Of a DNA stretch of 64,000 nt, positions 1-9,192 are shown one piece after another. The notes under the pieces are model-generated. The model had not been told where the DNA came from and searched no databases. It saw only the letters and a list, made by a program, of their open reading frames with translations. The DNA comes from Micromonospora chokoriensis (GTDB lineage: Bacteria > Actinomycetota > Actinomycetes > Mycobacteriales > Micromonosporaceae). Each line of letters begins with the position of its first letter. Position 1 is the first letter of the stretch. The DNA is taken from contig NZ_JOAN01000007.1 in the NCBI RefSeq assembly GCF_000718555.1, forward strand, positions 124,001 through 188,000, in the 5' to 3' direction. A program made the position numbers and the translations under genes.

Positions 1-12
1 CGTCCACCCGGA

Positions 13-990
13 GTGCAGCCGCCCACCGACGACCGACCGTCCGGTGAGCCGGGGCCGGCCGGGCTGGCCCGTGGTGGTGCTCCGGTCGGCCGGCCCGCGC
101 CGGCCGACCGCGCTGCCGGACGGGCTCTGCCTCCGCCTCGGGAGCCCGGTCGTGCCGAGCCGAGCGGTGTCACGCCCGTGCCGCCACCCGGACGCGCCGG
201 CGAGCCCGTCGGCGTGGCTCGCGCCGCCGTCGTGGTGCCCTCCGCGTCCGGCCCGGTGGACCGGCCGGCACCGGAGCCCTCCGAGGGGCCGGCGCTGCGC
301 TCGGCCGGCCAGGACGTGCCGGACGACGACGGCGCACCGGGTGCCCGTTCCGAGGAGCGCCGGCAGACCCGTGAACGACGTCGCCTGCGGGCGGCCGTGT
401 TGGTGCTGGTCAGCGTCGTGCTGCTCGGCGCGGTGCCGCTCTTCTTCGGTATCCGGACGCTGAGCCGTGACCCGGTCTTCGACAACCTGGACCAGCTCAA
501 CGTGCCCGGCTGGGCGGCCGCGAAGACGGTCGACGACGTCAGCGGCAGCCGGTGGTGCCTGCTCGACTGCCGGCTGCGTGAGCGCACCGTGACGTCGGAG
601 AAGGCGCCCAAGGAGACGGCGCAGGTCTATGAGGACGCGCTGCGGCAGGACGGGTGGCAGCCGTGGAAGGTGAGCCGCTGCCCGGAGCAGCAGACGAAGG
701 GCAGCTACACCTGCTGGCGTCGCGACGAGCTGACCCTCGACCTGTGGGTACGCGAGCCGACCTGTGTGCCGCCGCCGGTGGACGGCGAGCCGGCAGTCGT
801 GCCGTCCGTGGACCCGTCGGCCGCTGCGACCGAGTGCACCGGCTCGTTGGTGTCGGTGAAGGTACGCAATGCGATCGACGACGAGCGGACCAGGCCGCAG
901 CCGACCACCGACCCGTCACTGACCGGTGAGGATCCGTTCCCAACGGTCAGCGCGGATCCGCTGGGTGAGCTGACACCCTCACCGTCGTGA
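13..990 (+). CDS. Single-pass membrane protein of unknown function, possibly 5'-truncated
   Basis: I do not recognise a family. The first ~115 residues are Pro/Ala/Gly/Arg-rich and probably disordered. An Arg-rich stretch (about 114-125) precedes one hydrophobic segment at about 126-147, so the C-terminal ~175 residues are predicted to be extracytoplasmic. That part carries several cysteines (in WCLLDC, SRCPEQ, YTCW, PTCVP and ATECTG), suggesting a disulfide-stabilised domain, and ends in a Pro/Thr/Ser-rich tail. The GTG at 13 is the first usable start, but the frame is open to the window edge, so the true N-terminus may lie upstream. It is followed by a 149-base gap holding a TAGGGT -10-like box near 1012. 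Confidence 0.7.
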   Translation: MQPPTDDRPSGEPGPAGLARGGAPVGRPAPADRAAGRALPPPREPGRAEPSGVTPVPPPGRAGEPVGVARAAVVVPSASGPVDRPAPEPSEGPALRSAGQDVPDDDGAPGARSEERRQTRERRRLRAAVLVLVSVVLLGAVPLFFGIRTLSRDPVFDNLDQLNVPGWAAAKTVDDVSGSRWCLLDCRLRERTVTSEKAPKETAQVYEDALRQDGWQPWKVSRCPEQQTKGSYTCWRRDELTLDLWVREPTCVPPPVDGEPAVVPSVDPSAAATECTGSLVSVKVRNAIDDERTRPQPTTDPSLTGEDPFPTVSADPLGELTPSPS

Positions 991-1139
991 GCCGGTCTCC
1001 ATCACGGACGGTAGGGTCTGGGGCTGGCGGGCTCACCCGCTACCGGTGACCGCCGGCGGCTCGGCGGCCGGTACGGGTGCCATGGTTGTGCGTTCCGGGG
1101 ACGTCGGGTCCTGCGGAATTCTGCTTGAGGAGGACAGGC

Positions 1140-1604
1140 GTGGGCGACATTGGAGCGATCGCGGCCCTGATCGCGGCGTGCGCGTTCGCGGTGCTGGTGC
1201 TCATCCTGACGCTGCCCATCCTGCGGCTGCGGCACACGGTTGACGCCACCACCCGCATGATCAACGACCTGAACGAGCGGACCGCGCCGCTGCTCAGCGA
1301 CGTGAACGCCACGGTGAAGAACGTCAACACCGCGCTGGAGCAGGTGCAGACCTCGCTCGACGGTGTGAACCTCCAACTGGCGAAGGTCGACACCATGACC
1401 AGCCACGCGCAGAACGTCACCGCCAACATCGCCAACCTGGCCACCGTCGTCTCCGCCGCCGCCGCAAACCCGCTGGTCAAGGTGGCCGCATTCGGCTACA
1501 GCGTGCGCAAGGCCGCTGCCGGCCGCCGGCACGCCGAGACCGAGCGTGAGGTGCGCGACACCATCAAGCAGCAGCGCCGGGCCGCGCGGCGCGGCAACAG
1601 CTGA
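1140..1604 (+). CDS. DUF948-type membrane-anchored coiled-coil protein
   Basis: About 154 residues. An N-terminal membrane segment (about 3-28, ILTLPILRL region) is followed by a long heptad-rich, cysteine-free helical region with repeated Asn/Val spacing (TVKNVNTALEQVQTSL) and a basic tail (KQQRRAARRG). This layout matches the DUF948 family found just upstream of alaS in many actinobacteria. Function is unknown; an envelope-associated structural role is inference. I chose GTG 1140 because GAGGAGGA lies 5-12 bases upstream and the membrane segment then begins at once; the longer frame from 1077 adds an unconvincing Cys/Pro-rich leader. The next gene follows after 29 bases. Confidence 0.8.
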   Translation: MGDIGAIAALIAACAFAVLVLILTLPILRLRHTVDATTRMINDLNERTAPLLSDVNATVKNVNTALEQVQTSLDGVNLQLAKVDTMTSHAQNVTANIANLATVVSAAAANPLVKVAAFGYSVRKAAAGRRHAETEREVRDTIKQQRRAARRGNS

Positions 1605-1633
1605 CCGGCCGGCGCATCAGGAGGTAGCGAGAC

Positions 1634-1939
1634 ATGAGGCGTTTGTTCTGGCTCGGTATCGGGGTGGCCGTCGGTGTGATCGTGGTCCGCAAGGCGACCC
1701 GGACCGCGCAGGCGTACACGCCGGCGGGTATCGCCAGCTCGCTAACGGAATCCGCTGGCGGGCTCGTCGAGTCGCTGCGTAGTTTCGTGGAGGACGTTCG
1801 GGTCGGGATGGCCGAGCGCGAGCAGGAGATCCATCAGGCCTTCGCCCAGGGCGAGGCGTTCGACGATCAGTTCGCCGAACTGCGGGAAGACCCGCGAATC
1901 GGCGATCGAGACATCTTTCCGGAGGAACACCAGCGATGA
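1634..1939 (+). CDS. Small DUF6167-like membrane protein
   Basis: 101 residues beginning [21 protein letters not shown], a short N-terminal hydrophobic segment followed by a polar, acidic helical tail. Such proteins regularly lie between the DUF948 gene and alaS in actinobacteria; no function is established that I can name. An AGGAGGTAGCG ribosome site precedes the ATG. Its stop overlaps the alaS start (ATGA, 4 bases), so the two are probably translationally coupled and co-expressed. Confidence 0.75.
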   Translation: MRRLFWLGIGVAVGVIVVRKATRTAQAYTPAGIASSLTESAGGLVESLRSFVEDVRVGMAEREQEIHQAFAQGEAFDDQFAELREDPRIGDRDIFPEEHQR

Positions 1940-4614
1940 AGACGGCGGAGATCAAGCGGCGGTACCTCGCGCACTTCGAGGCGAATGGCCACACCGTGGT
2001 GCCGTCCGCTCCGCTGCCCGCCATCAGCGACCCGAACCTGCTGTTCGTCAACGCCGGCATGGTGCAGTTCGTGCCGTACTTCCTGGGGCAGCAGACGCCC
2101 GCGTTCCAGCGGGCGGTCAGCGTGCAGAAGTGCATCCGTACCCCGGACATCGACGAGGTCGGCAAGACCAGCCGGCACGGCACGTTCTTCCAGATGAACG
2201 GCAACTTCTCCTTCGGTGACTACTTCAAGGCCGGGGCGATCCCGCTCGCCTGGGATCTGGTCACCAAGTCGCAGGCCGACGGCGGGTTCGGGCTGGACGC
2301 GGAGCGCGTCTGGCCGACGGTGTACCTCGACGACGACGAGGCGTACGAGATCTGGCGGTCGGTGGGTGTGCCCGCCGAGCGGATCGTGCGCCGGGGCAAG
2401 GCCGACAACTTCTGGTCGATGGGCATTCCCGGGCCATGCGGCCCGTGCTCTGAGCTGTTCTACGACCGGGGCCCGGAGTACGGCCGTGAGGGTGGCCCGG
2501 CGGTCGACGAGGACCGTTACATGGAGTTCTGGAACCTCGTCTTCATGCAGTTCGAGCGGGGTCCGGGCACGACGAAGGACGACTACCCGATCCTGGGTGA
2601 CCTGCCGGCGAAGAACATCGACACCGGCATGGGCCTGGAGCGGATGGCCTCGATCCTGCAGGGCGTGGACAACCTGTACGAGATCGACGAGGTCCGGCCG
2701 ATCCTGGCCCGGGCGGCCGAGCTGACCGGTAAGCGGTACGGCGCGCACTCCGGGCATGTGGCGAGCGAGTCGCACCCGGACGACGTGCGGCTGCGGGTGA
2801 TCGCGGATCACGTGCGGACCGCGTTGATGCTGATCGGCGACGGCGTGACCCCGAGCAACGAGGGTCGCGGGTACGTGCTGCGGCGAATCATGCGCCGGGC
2901 GATCCGGTCGATCCGGCTGCTGGGTTGGCAGGACCGGGCGTTGCCCGAGCTGCTGCCGGTGGCGCGGGACTGCATGGCGCCGTCGTACCCGGAGCTGGCG
3001 ACCGACTTCGACCGGATCGCGGACTACGCGTACGCGGAGGAGGAGGCGTTCCTGTCGACCCTGCGTGCCGGCACGACGATCCTGGACACCGCGATCGCCG
3101 AGACCCGTACGGCGGGTGGCTCGGCGCTGTCCGGGGCGAAGGCGTTCCAGCTGCACGACACGTACGGCTTCCCGATCGACCTGACCCTGGAGATCGCCGC
3201 GGAGCAGGGCCTCACGGTCGACGACGAGGGTTTCCGGCGGCTGATGGCCGACCAGCGGACCCGGGCGAAGGCGGACGCGCAGGCGCGTAAGACCGGGCAC
3301 GTCGACCTGTCGGCGTACCGGTCGGTGCTCGACTCGGGTGGCCCGGTGACGTTCACCGGCTACAGCGAGGTGTCGCGGGAGTCGACGGTGCGGGCGCTGA
3401 TCGGCGCCGACGGCCCGCGCCAGGCGGCGACCGAGGGCGACACCATCGAGTTGGTGCTGGACACGACCCCGTTCTACGCCGAGGGCGGTGGCCAGCAGCC
3501 CGACCTGGGCATGATCACCGTTGGTGGCGGGCAGGTCGAGGTGCTCGACGTGCAGCAGCCGGTGCCCGGCCTGATCGTGCACCGCGCTCGGGTGATCCGG
3601 GGCGAGGTACGTGCCGGTGAGGCCGGCTTCGCCGAGATCGACACGACCCGGCGTCGGGCGATCTCCCGGTCGCACACCGCCACGCACCTGGTGCACCAGA
3701 CCATGCGCAACTTCCTCGGCGAGTCGGCCACGCAGGCCGGGTCGCTGAACGCCCCCGGTCGGCTCCGGTTCGACTTCAACACCCCGACCGGGGTGTCGCC
3801 GAGCGTCCTGCGCGACGTGGAGCAGCAGGTCAACGAGGTGCTCCTGGCCGACCTGGAGGTGCACGCCTTCATCACCTCGCTGGACGAGGCGCGGCGGATC
3901 GGCGCGATGGCGCTCTTCGGCGAGAAGTACGGCGAGGAGGTGCGGGTCGTCGAGGTGGGTGACTACGCCCGGGAGCTGTGCGGCGGCACGCACGTGGCCC
4001 GGTCGGCCCAGCTCGGTCTCGTGAAGATCCTCTCCGAGTCGTCGATCGGATCCGGCGTGCGCCGGGTCGAGGCGCTGGTGGGCATGGACGCCTTCGGCTT
4101 CCTGGCCAAGGAGCACCTGCTGGTCTCCCGGCTGGCCGAGCTGTACCGGGTGCCCAACGATCAGGTCGCTGACCGGGTGGAGCAGACCGTCACCCAGCTG
4201 CGGGACGCCGAGAAGGAGCTGGAGAAGCTGCGTGCCCAGCTGGTGCTGGGCGGGGCGTCGGCGCTCGCGGCGCAGGCCAAGGACGTGCGCGGGGTCGCGT
4301 ACGTGGGCACCGAGGCGCCGGAGGGTGCGGCCGGCAACGACGTGCGCACCCTGGCGCAGGAGATCCGCGGCAAGATCGACCCGGCGCGTCCGGCGGTGGT
4401 CGCGGTGGCGGCTCGGTCGAACGGCAAGGCGTCCCTGGTGGTGGCGGTCAACGCGGCGGCGCGCAGCCGAGGGCTGGCCGCATCGGATCTGGTGAAGGCG
4501 GCGTTCTCCGGTCGTGGCGGGGGTAGCCCCGACCTGGCCCAGGGCGGCGGTCTGCCCGCAGCCGAGGCGCCGAACCTGCTGCTCACCGTCGAGAAGGCGA
4601 TCACTGAGGCGTGA
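1936..4614 (+). CDS. alaS: Alanyl-tRNA synthetase
   Basis: 892 residues, the normal AlaRS length. It charges tRNA(Ala) in the cytoplasm. The class II aminoacylation core occupies about 1-450 (start [19 protein letters not shown], then the motif 2 region around [18 protein letters not shown]). The editing domain carries the zinc-site motifs HTATH (H580, H584) and CGGTH (C682, H686), which hydrolyse Ser- or Gly-charged tRNA. A coiled-coil C-Ala region with a Gly-rich end ([16 protein letters not shown]) closes the protein. All expected elements are present. The ATG overlaps the preceding gene by 4 bases and a strong hairpin terminator follows. Confidence 0.98.
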   Translation: MKTAEIKRRYLAHFEANGHTVVPSAPLPAISDPNLLFVNAGMVQFVPYFLGQQTPAFQRAVSVQKCIRTPDIDEVGKTSRHGTFFQMNGNFSFGDYFKAGAIPLAWDLVTKSQADGGFGLDAERVWPTVYLDDDEAYEIWRSVGVPAERIVRRGKADNFWSMGIPGPCGPCSELFYDRGPEYGREGGPAVDEDRYMEFWNLVFMQFERGPGTTKDDYPILGDLPAKNIDTGMGLERMASILQGVDNLYEIDEVRPILARAAELTGKRYGAHSGHVASESHPDDVRLRVIADHVRTALMLIGDGVTPSNEGRGYVLRRIMRRAIRSIRLLGWQDRALPELLPVARDCMAPSYPELATDFDRIADYAYAEEEAFLSTLRAGTTILDTAIAETRTAGGSALSGAKAFQLHDTYGFPIDLTLEIAAEQGLTVDDEGFRRLMADQRTRAKADAQARKTGHVDLSAYRSVLDSGGPVTFTGYSEVSRESTVRALIGADGPRQAATEGDTIELVLDTTPFYAEGGGQQPDLGMITVGGGQVEVLDVQQPVPGLIVHRARVIRGEVRAGEAGFAEIDTTRRRAISRSHTATHLVHQTMRNFLGESATQAGSLNAPGRLRFDFNTPTGVSPSVLRDVEQQVNEVLLADLEVHAFITSLDEARRIGAMALFGEKYGEEVRVVEVGDYARELCGGTHVARSAQLGLVKILSESSIGSGVRRVEALVGMDAFGFLAKEHLLVSRLAELYRVPNDQVADRVEQTVTQLRDAEKELEKLRAQLVLGGASALAAQAKDVRGVAYVGTEAPEGAAGNDVRTLAQEIRGKIDPARPAVVAVAARSNGKASLVVAVNAAARSRGLAASDLVKAAFSGRGGGSPDLAQGGGLPAAEAPNLLLTVEKAITEA

Positions 4615-4631
4615 TGAACGATCACTGTCAG

Positions 4632-4664
4632 CCAGGGCGGGCCGTTTGGTCCGCCCTGGTTTGT
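4632..4664 (+). terminator. Hairpin terminator after alaS
   Basis: CCAGGGCGG (4632-4640) pairs perfectly with CCGCCCTGG (4651-4659). The stem extends by GCC/GGT around a GTTT loop and is followed by TTTGT. It lies in the 72-base gap between alaS and ruvX, so expression of ruvX needs either read-through or a promoter close by. Confidence 0.7.
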
Positions 4665-4686
4665 GCCCGGCCGGTGGTGACCGTCG

Positions 4687-5145
4687 GTGGCTGAGCTGAC
4701 GCGTGGTGTGCGAATCGGTGTGGATGTCGGTCAGGTGCGGGTGGGTATCTCCCGCTCGGATCCGGACGGGATCTTGGCGACGCCGCTGGTTACCCTTGCC
4801 CGTGACCTCACGGCGGCGCCAGACGCGGTGCCGAGCGACCTCGCCGAGCTGGCCGCGTTGGTGGCCGAGCACGAGGCTGTCGGGGTTGTCGTCGGCCTTC
4901 CGGTCAATCTCGCTGGCAAGCATGGCCCGGCGGCCGTCCATGTGAAGGCGTACGCTGACCGACTGGTCGATGTGATAGCGCCTATCCCGGTAACGCTCAC
5001 TGACGAGAGGATGTCGACCGTGGTCGCCTCTCGTAGGCTTGCCGAGCGTGGCGTCCGAGGTAAACGTCAACGTGCGGTTGTCGATCAGGCGGCCGCAGTG
5101 GAGATCCTGCAGAGCTGGCTGGACGCGCAGCGGAGGCGGACGTAA
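4687..5145 (+). CDS. ruvX: RuvX/YqgF-family putative Holliday junction resolvase / pre-16S rRNA nuclease
   Basis: 152 residues with an RNase H-like fold. The N-terminal GVRIGVDVGQVRVGIS carries the first catalytic Asp; VVVGLPVNLAGKHGPAA matches the second strand and loop; the end (VTLTDERMSTVVASRRL ... DQAAAVEILQSWLD) gives the conserved ERMST/TDE region and the final acidic site. The family is tied to 16S rRNA 5'-end maturation and, by homology, to junction resolution; which applies here cannot be told from sequence. It starts at GTG, and its TAA shares one base with the mltG ATG. Confidence 0.9.
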   Translation: MAELTRGVRIGVDVGQVRVGISRSDPDGILATPLVTLARDLTAAPDAVPSDLAELAALVAEHEAVGVVVGLPVNLAGKHGPAAVHVKAYADRLVDVIAPIPVTLTDERMSTVVASRRLAERGVRGKRQRAVVDQAAAVEILQSWLDAQRRRT

Positions 5146-6341
5146 TGATCGACGATCTGGACCTTGGGTTCGACGAGCCGGAGCGGGGGGAGAAGGGTCG
5201 GCACCGGCGTGGCTTCCGCAAGCGCAACGGCGGGAAGTCCGGTGGCGGCCGGGGCAAGACGTTCCTGGCCCTGCTGATGGCCCTGCTCCTGCTGGGCACC
5301 ATCGGTGGCGGCGCGTTCTACGGCTTCGACCGCATCCAGGGCTACTTCGTCACCCCTGACTACGACGGCGCCGGCAGCGGTGAGATCACCGTCGAGATCA
5401 AGAGCGGCGCGTTCCTCGCTGACATGGCCGATGCCCTCGTCGCGGCCGACGTGGTGAAGAGCCAGAAGGCGTTCGTCGAGGCGGCCGAGGCCAACTCGCG
5501 CAGCAAGAACATCCAGCCGGGCACGTACAAGCTGCGCAAGCAGATGAGCGGCGCGAGCGCCGTCGAGGCGATGCTCGACCTGAAGAACAAGATCGTCAAC
5601 GGGTTGACCATCCCCGAGGGCCGCACCGCCAAGAACATCTACAAGCTGCTCTCGGAGAAGACCAAGATCCCGGTCAAGGACTTCGAGGCCGCGGCGAAGA
5701 ACCCGGAGGCGCTCGGCGTCCCGTCCTGGTGGTTCAAGCGCGACGACGGCAAGAAGGTCGTCAAGTCCGTCGAGGGATTCCTCTTCCCGGACACCTACGA
5801 GATCCCGCCGAAGTCCACGGCGCAGAGCATCCTCAAGCTGATGGTGGGCCGTTTTGTCGCGGTGACCGTGGAGATGAAGTTCGCGGACCGGGTGCAGGAG
5901 AATCGCAAGGTCAGCCCGTACGAGGCGCTCATCGTGGCGTCGCTGGCCCAGGCCGAGGCGGGCAACAAGGACGACCTCGGCAAGGTGGCCCGGGTGGCGT
6001 ACAACCGGGCGTACGGCGAGTTCCCGTGCAACTGCCTCGAGATGGATGTCACGGTCAACTACTACCTGGAGTCGATCGGCAAGCCGACCAAGTCGTCCAG
6101 GGACATGACGGCGGCCGAGCTGGACGACCCGAAGAACCCGTACAACCGCAAGCTGCGCGGCATGATCCCCACCCCGATCAACAACCCAGGCAAGCAGGCC
6201 CTGGAAGGGGCGATGGACACACCGCCCGGCAAGTGGCTCTACTTCGTGGCGATCGACAAGCAGGGCCACTCGGAGTTCGCCGAGACGTACGAGCAGCACC
6301 AGCGCAACGAGGCCAAGGCCCGGGAGGCCGGGATCATCTGA
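5145..6341 (+). CDS. mltG: Endolytic murein transglycosylase MltG
   Basis: 398 residues. A charged cytoplasmic N-terminus (about 1-40) rich in Lys/Arg/Gly precedes a single membrane anchor (about 41-63, LALLMALLLLGTIGGGAFYGF). An extracellular region follows with a LysM-like subdomain and the YceG catalytic domain (from about 150; GFLFPDTYEIP, ASLAQAEAGNKDDLGKVARVAYNRA with the catalytic Glu, and the terminal PTPINNPGKQALEGAMDTP). MltG cuts nascent glycan strands and limits their length in peptidoglycan growth. Its ATG overlaps the ruvX stop by 1 base and its TGA overlaps the aroE ATG. Confidence 0.95.
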   Translation: MIDDLDLGFDEPERGEKGRHRRGFRKRNGGKSGGGRGKTFLALLMALLLLGTIGGGAFYGFDRIQGYFVTPDYDGAGSGEITVEIKSGAFLADMADALVAADVVKSQKAFVEAAEANSRSKNIQPGTYKLRKQMSGASAVEAMLDLKNKIVNGLTIPEGRTAKNIYKLLSEKTKIPVKDFEAAAKNPEALGVPSWWFKRDDGKKVVKSVEGFLFPDTYEIPPKSTAQSILKLMVGRFVAVTVEMKFADRVQENRKVSPYEALIVASLAQAEAGNKDDLGKVARVAYNRAYGEFPCNCLEMDVTVNYYLESIGKPTKSSRDMTAAELDDPKNPYNRKLRGMIPTPINNPGKQALEGAMDTPPGKWLYFVAIDKQGHSEFAETYEQHQRNEAKAREAGII

Positions 6342-7168
6342 TGGCACTCCGACGGCGGGCGGCGGTGCTGGGTAAGCCGATCGCGCACTCACTCTCTCCG
6401 GTGATCCACACCGCCGGGTACGTCGCCGCCGGGCTGACCGGGTGGTCGTACACCCGGATCGAGTGCGCGGCGGCGGAGCTGCCGGATCTGGTCGCCGGCC
6501 TGGGTCCGGAGTGGGCCGGGTTGTCGGTGACCATGCCGGGCAAGGAGGCGGCGCTCGCCGTGGCCGGTGCCGCCTCGCCGGTCGCCGCCGCCGTCGGCGC
6601 GGCCAACACGTTGGTACGCCGTCCAGACGGCACCTGGTACGCGGACAACACCGACGTCGCCGGCATGGTGGACGTGCTCACCGACGCCGGGGTGAGCGAC
6701 GGTGCCGCCGTGACGGTGCTCGGTGCCGGTGGGACGGCCCGTGCCGCGCTGGCTGCCGCCGCGCAGCTCGCCTGCTCGTCGGTGACGGTGGTGGCCCGCC
6801 GACCGGCGGCGGTCGACGAGCTCCGGCCGGTGGCCGACACCCTGGGTGTCACGCTGACGCCCGCCGAATGGGCAGCGGCGCCCCGGCACCTGCGCACCGC
6901 CGACCTGGTCGTCTCCACCGTGCCGAAGGGGGTTGCCGACCCGCTGGCCGGCGCGGTGGCGTGGCGGTCGGGCACGGTGCTCTTCGACGCGCTCTACGAC
7001 CCGTGGCCGACACCGCTGGCAACGGCCGCCGACGGGGCCGGCTGCCGGATCGTCTCCGGTCTGGATCTCCTGCTGGCCCAGGCGGTCGGGCAGTTCGAGC
7101 AGTTCACCGGCGTGGCCGCGCCGAGGGCGGCGATGGCCGCCGCGCTGGCCGCAGCGCGAGCTCAGTGA
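6341..7168 (+). CDS. aroE: Shikimate dehydrogenase
   Basis: 275 residues. Reduces 3-dehydroshikimate to shikimate with NADPH in the chorismate pathway. The substrate-site motif GKPIAHSLSPVIH is at about 9-21, the catalytic Lys is in TMPGKEAAL, ADNTDVAG follows, and the Rossmann dinucleotide loop is VLGAGGTARAAL. The ATG overlaps the mltG stop, so it belongs to the ruvX-mltG-aroE unit. In many actinobacteria aroC, aroK and aroB follow nearby; here a polysaccharide block of about 13.7 kb intervenes before aroC. Confidence 0.95.
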   Translation: MALRRRAAVLGKPIAHSLSPVIHTAGYVAAGLTGWSYTRIECAAAELPDLVAGLGPEWAGLSVTMPGKEAALAVAGAASPVAAAVGAANTLVRRPDGTWYADNTDVAGMVDVLTDAGVSDGAAVTVLGAGGTARAALAAAAQLACSSVTVVARRPAAVDELRPVADTLGVTLTPAEWAAAPRHLRTADLVVSTVPKGVADPLAGAVAWRSGTVLFDALYDPWPTPLATAADGAGCRIVSGLDLLLAQAVGQFEQFTGVAAPRAAMAAALAAARAQ

Positions 7169-7321
7169 CGGTCCGATCTCACGGAACACGAGTCGATCAC
7201 TCGAACCACCCGTTCCTTAGCTGACGGTTAAGACGCGCTTACGGAAAACTGTCCTTCCGGCGACGTGTCCTGGTCATCGATACGCTGCTGACCGTTACGG
7301 ACGCAGACACAGGGAGTTTCC

Positions 7322-9028
7322 TTGACCAGGCACGGACTGCACCGCATCACCCGGTTCCGCTCCGGACCCCGGCGTAAGGCGATTGCCATCGGCGTGGTCG
7401 GTGGTTCGGTGGTGGCCGGCATCGTGGCGACCATGATGCCGCTGCTGGCCAGCGACGACCTGTCGATCCGGGCGGCGGCGGACACCACCGCGACGGCGGT
7501 GTCGCAGGACGGTGACAACGCGGCCAAGACGACGCTGGCCACCTGCGCGGCGCGCTGCGACGGCAACCCGCGCGGTGGCCGTGAGGCGGTCATCGAGTTC
7601 GCGGTGACCACGGTGCCGGCCGCGGCGGTCAACATTCGAGCGACGTTGCGGGTGCACGCCTGGCAGCAGTTCGCCGCCACGGTGACGGCGCACGCCTCGC
7701 CGCTGAGCGCCCGCGAGTCGCGGCCACCGCTGACGCCGGGCGGTGCCGCGCTGGACAGCGTGACAAGTGTGTCCAAGGGCGTCAACGAGTGGGACGTCTC
7801 CAAGCTGGTCACCGGCAACGGCACCTGGACGGTCTCGCTGGCGCAGAGCGGCTTGGAGAGCCGGATCTACTGGGCGTCGATCGAGAACCGCAACCCCGAT
7901 CTGCGGCCCAGCCTGCTGATCAGCTACGACCTCGGGGCCAAGCCATCGCCGGTGACCACCACCCGGCCGGCGCCGCCGCCGTCACCGAGCGCGTCGCCGA
8001 CCACCGCCACGCCGAGGCCGTCGCCGACCGTCGCCCCGAGCCGGACGGCGACCCCGAGTGCCAGCGGCACCCTTCCGGCCGGCAAGTGTGGGTCCGTGTC
8101 GGACAAGCTCGTCCCGTCCTGCGGCGCCTGGTGGGGCATGTACTCGCCCGCCGGGGCGGCCGGCGGCTGGGACCACGGCAAGGCCGTCACCGACGTGGAG
8201 GCGCAGGTCGGGCGCAAGTTCGACATCGTGCACCGCTACCACGACTTCTCCAACGCCGGCAGCAACGGGGCCTTCCCCGACGTGTACGAGTCGCAGCAGA
8301 TGCGCGAAGGCCGGTTGATGTTCTTCGCCTGGGAGTCCCGGGACTTCTCCGCCGGCACCACCCTCAAGTGGTCGGACGTCTACGGCGGCAAGCAGGACGA
8401 CACCATCGACGCGGTCGCGGGCCGGATCCGCGCCGCCGGCGTGCCGGTCTTCATCGGCTTCGACCACGAGCCGGAGGACGAGCCGGCCAAGGGCAGCGAC
8501 GCCGACTTCGTCCGTGCCTGGCGCTACGTCCATGAGCGGTTCGCAAGCGCCGGCGCGACCAACGCGGTCTGGGTCTGGACGATGATGGGCTGGTCCGGGC
8601 ACTACTCCCGGTATGCCGGCCTGTACCCCGGTGACCGGTACGTCGACTGGGTGGCGTACGACCCGTACAACTTCCACGTCTGCAACGGCAGCACGGTGTG
8701 GAAGAGCCCGAGCACGACAGTTGGCGGCTTCTACCGATGGCTGGACGACAACGGCATCGGCGCCGGCAAGCCTCGGATGCTCGCCGAGTTCGGTACCAAC
8801 TTCAACTCCGCCGACCTGGGCGCCAAGCAGCGCTGGTTCCAGGAGTTCCCGGCGGCGCTGAAGGCGCACCCGAAGATCAAGGCGGCCATCTACTTCAACT
8901 CGGCCGGCATGACCAGCCGTACGTCTACCTGCGACATGACGATGAATCACGACGCCTCGGCGGTGGCTGGCTTCGCGAAGGCCGGACAGGACCCCTACCT
9001 GCGGCAACCCACCGGAGGCAGCCGCTGA
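7322..9028 (+). CDS. Exported DNRLRE-type carbohydrate-binding / GH26-like glycoside hydrolase
   Basis: 568 residues from a TTG start preceded by AGGGAG. A basic N-terminus and hydrophobic segment (about 18-42) serve as signal or anchor. Residues ~55-205 form a beta-sandwich resembling DNRLRE/CBM96 modules (KGVNEWDVSKLVTGNGTWTV). A Pro/Thr/Ser linker spans about 210-252, then comes a GH26-like barrel. Its probable acid/base is E383 in FIGFDHEPEDEP and its probable nucleophile E489 in MLAEFGTNFNS. GH26 enzymes cleave beta-mannans and related glycans; the substrate here is unknown. Position at the edge of a polysaccharide block suggests trimming or turnover of that polymer (inference). It stands alone, with a 153-base upstream gap that probably holds its promoter. 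Confidence 0.75.
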   Translation: MTRHGLHRITRFRSGPRRKAIAIGVVGGSVVAGIVATMMPLLASDDLSIRAAADTTATAVSQDGDNAAKTTLATCAARCDGNPRGGREAVIEFAVTTVPAAAVNIRATLRVHAWQQFAATVTAHASPLSARESRPPLTPGGAALDSVTSVSKGVNEWDVSKLVTGNGTWTVSLAQSGLESRIYWASIENRNPDLRPSLLISYDLGAKPSPVTTTRPAPPPSPSASPTTATPRPSPTVAPSRTATPSASGTLPAGKCGSVSDKLVPSCGAWWGMYSPAGAAGGWDHGKAVTDVEAQVGRKFDIVHRYHDFSNAGSNGAFPDVYESQQMREGRLMFFAWESRDFSAGTTLKWSDVYGGKQDDTIDAVAGRIRAAGVPVFIGFDHEPEDEPAKGSDADFVRAWRYVHERFASAGATNAVWVWTMMGWSGHYSRYAGLYPGDRYVDWVAYDPYNFHVCNGSTVWKSPSTTVGGFYRWLDDNGIGAGKPRMLAEFGTNFNSADLGAKQRWFQEFPAALKAHPKIKAAIYFNSAGMTSRTSTCDMTMNHDASAVAGFAKAGQDPYLRQPTGGSR

Positions 9029-9059
9029 CGTCGCAAAGGAGCTGACAGCACGGCGTTCG

Positions 9060-9086
9060 CCGGGGGTCGGGAATCCGATCCTCCGG
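9060..9086 (+). terminator. Possible terminator hairpin after the GH26-like gene
   Basis: CCGGGGGTCGG (9060-9070) pairs with CCGATCCTCCGG (9075-9086) around a GAAT loop, with one bulged T and one G-T pair. No T-run follows, so this is a stable hairpin of terminator type rather than a classical intrinsic terminator. Confidence 0.4.
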
Positions 9087-9192
9087 CGTTCTGTCGGCTT
9101 GCGGATTCATGCACCGCCCAATCGGCGGATTTTGCATACCAGGCTGGACGAGGCACGCTACCTCGGGTTCTCATCCATCTTGGAGGCGAAGC

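Noticed and set aside
1867..5070. A very long open frame on the minus strand opposite alaS and ruvX
   Set aside because: It is the mirror of alaS codon bias, rich in Arg/His/Gly repeats and with no recognisable domain; alaS is certain on the plus strand.
7229..7241. TAAG-N5-CTTA palindrome before the GH26-like gene as an operator
   Set aside because: Too short and imprecise to support; no second copy with the same spacing was found.
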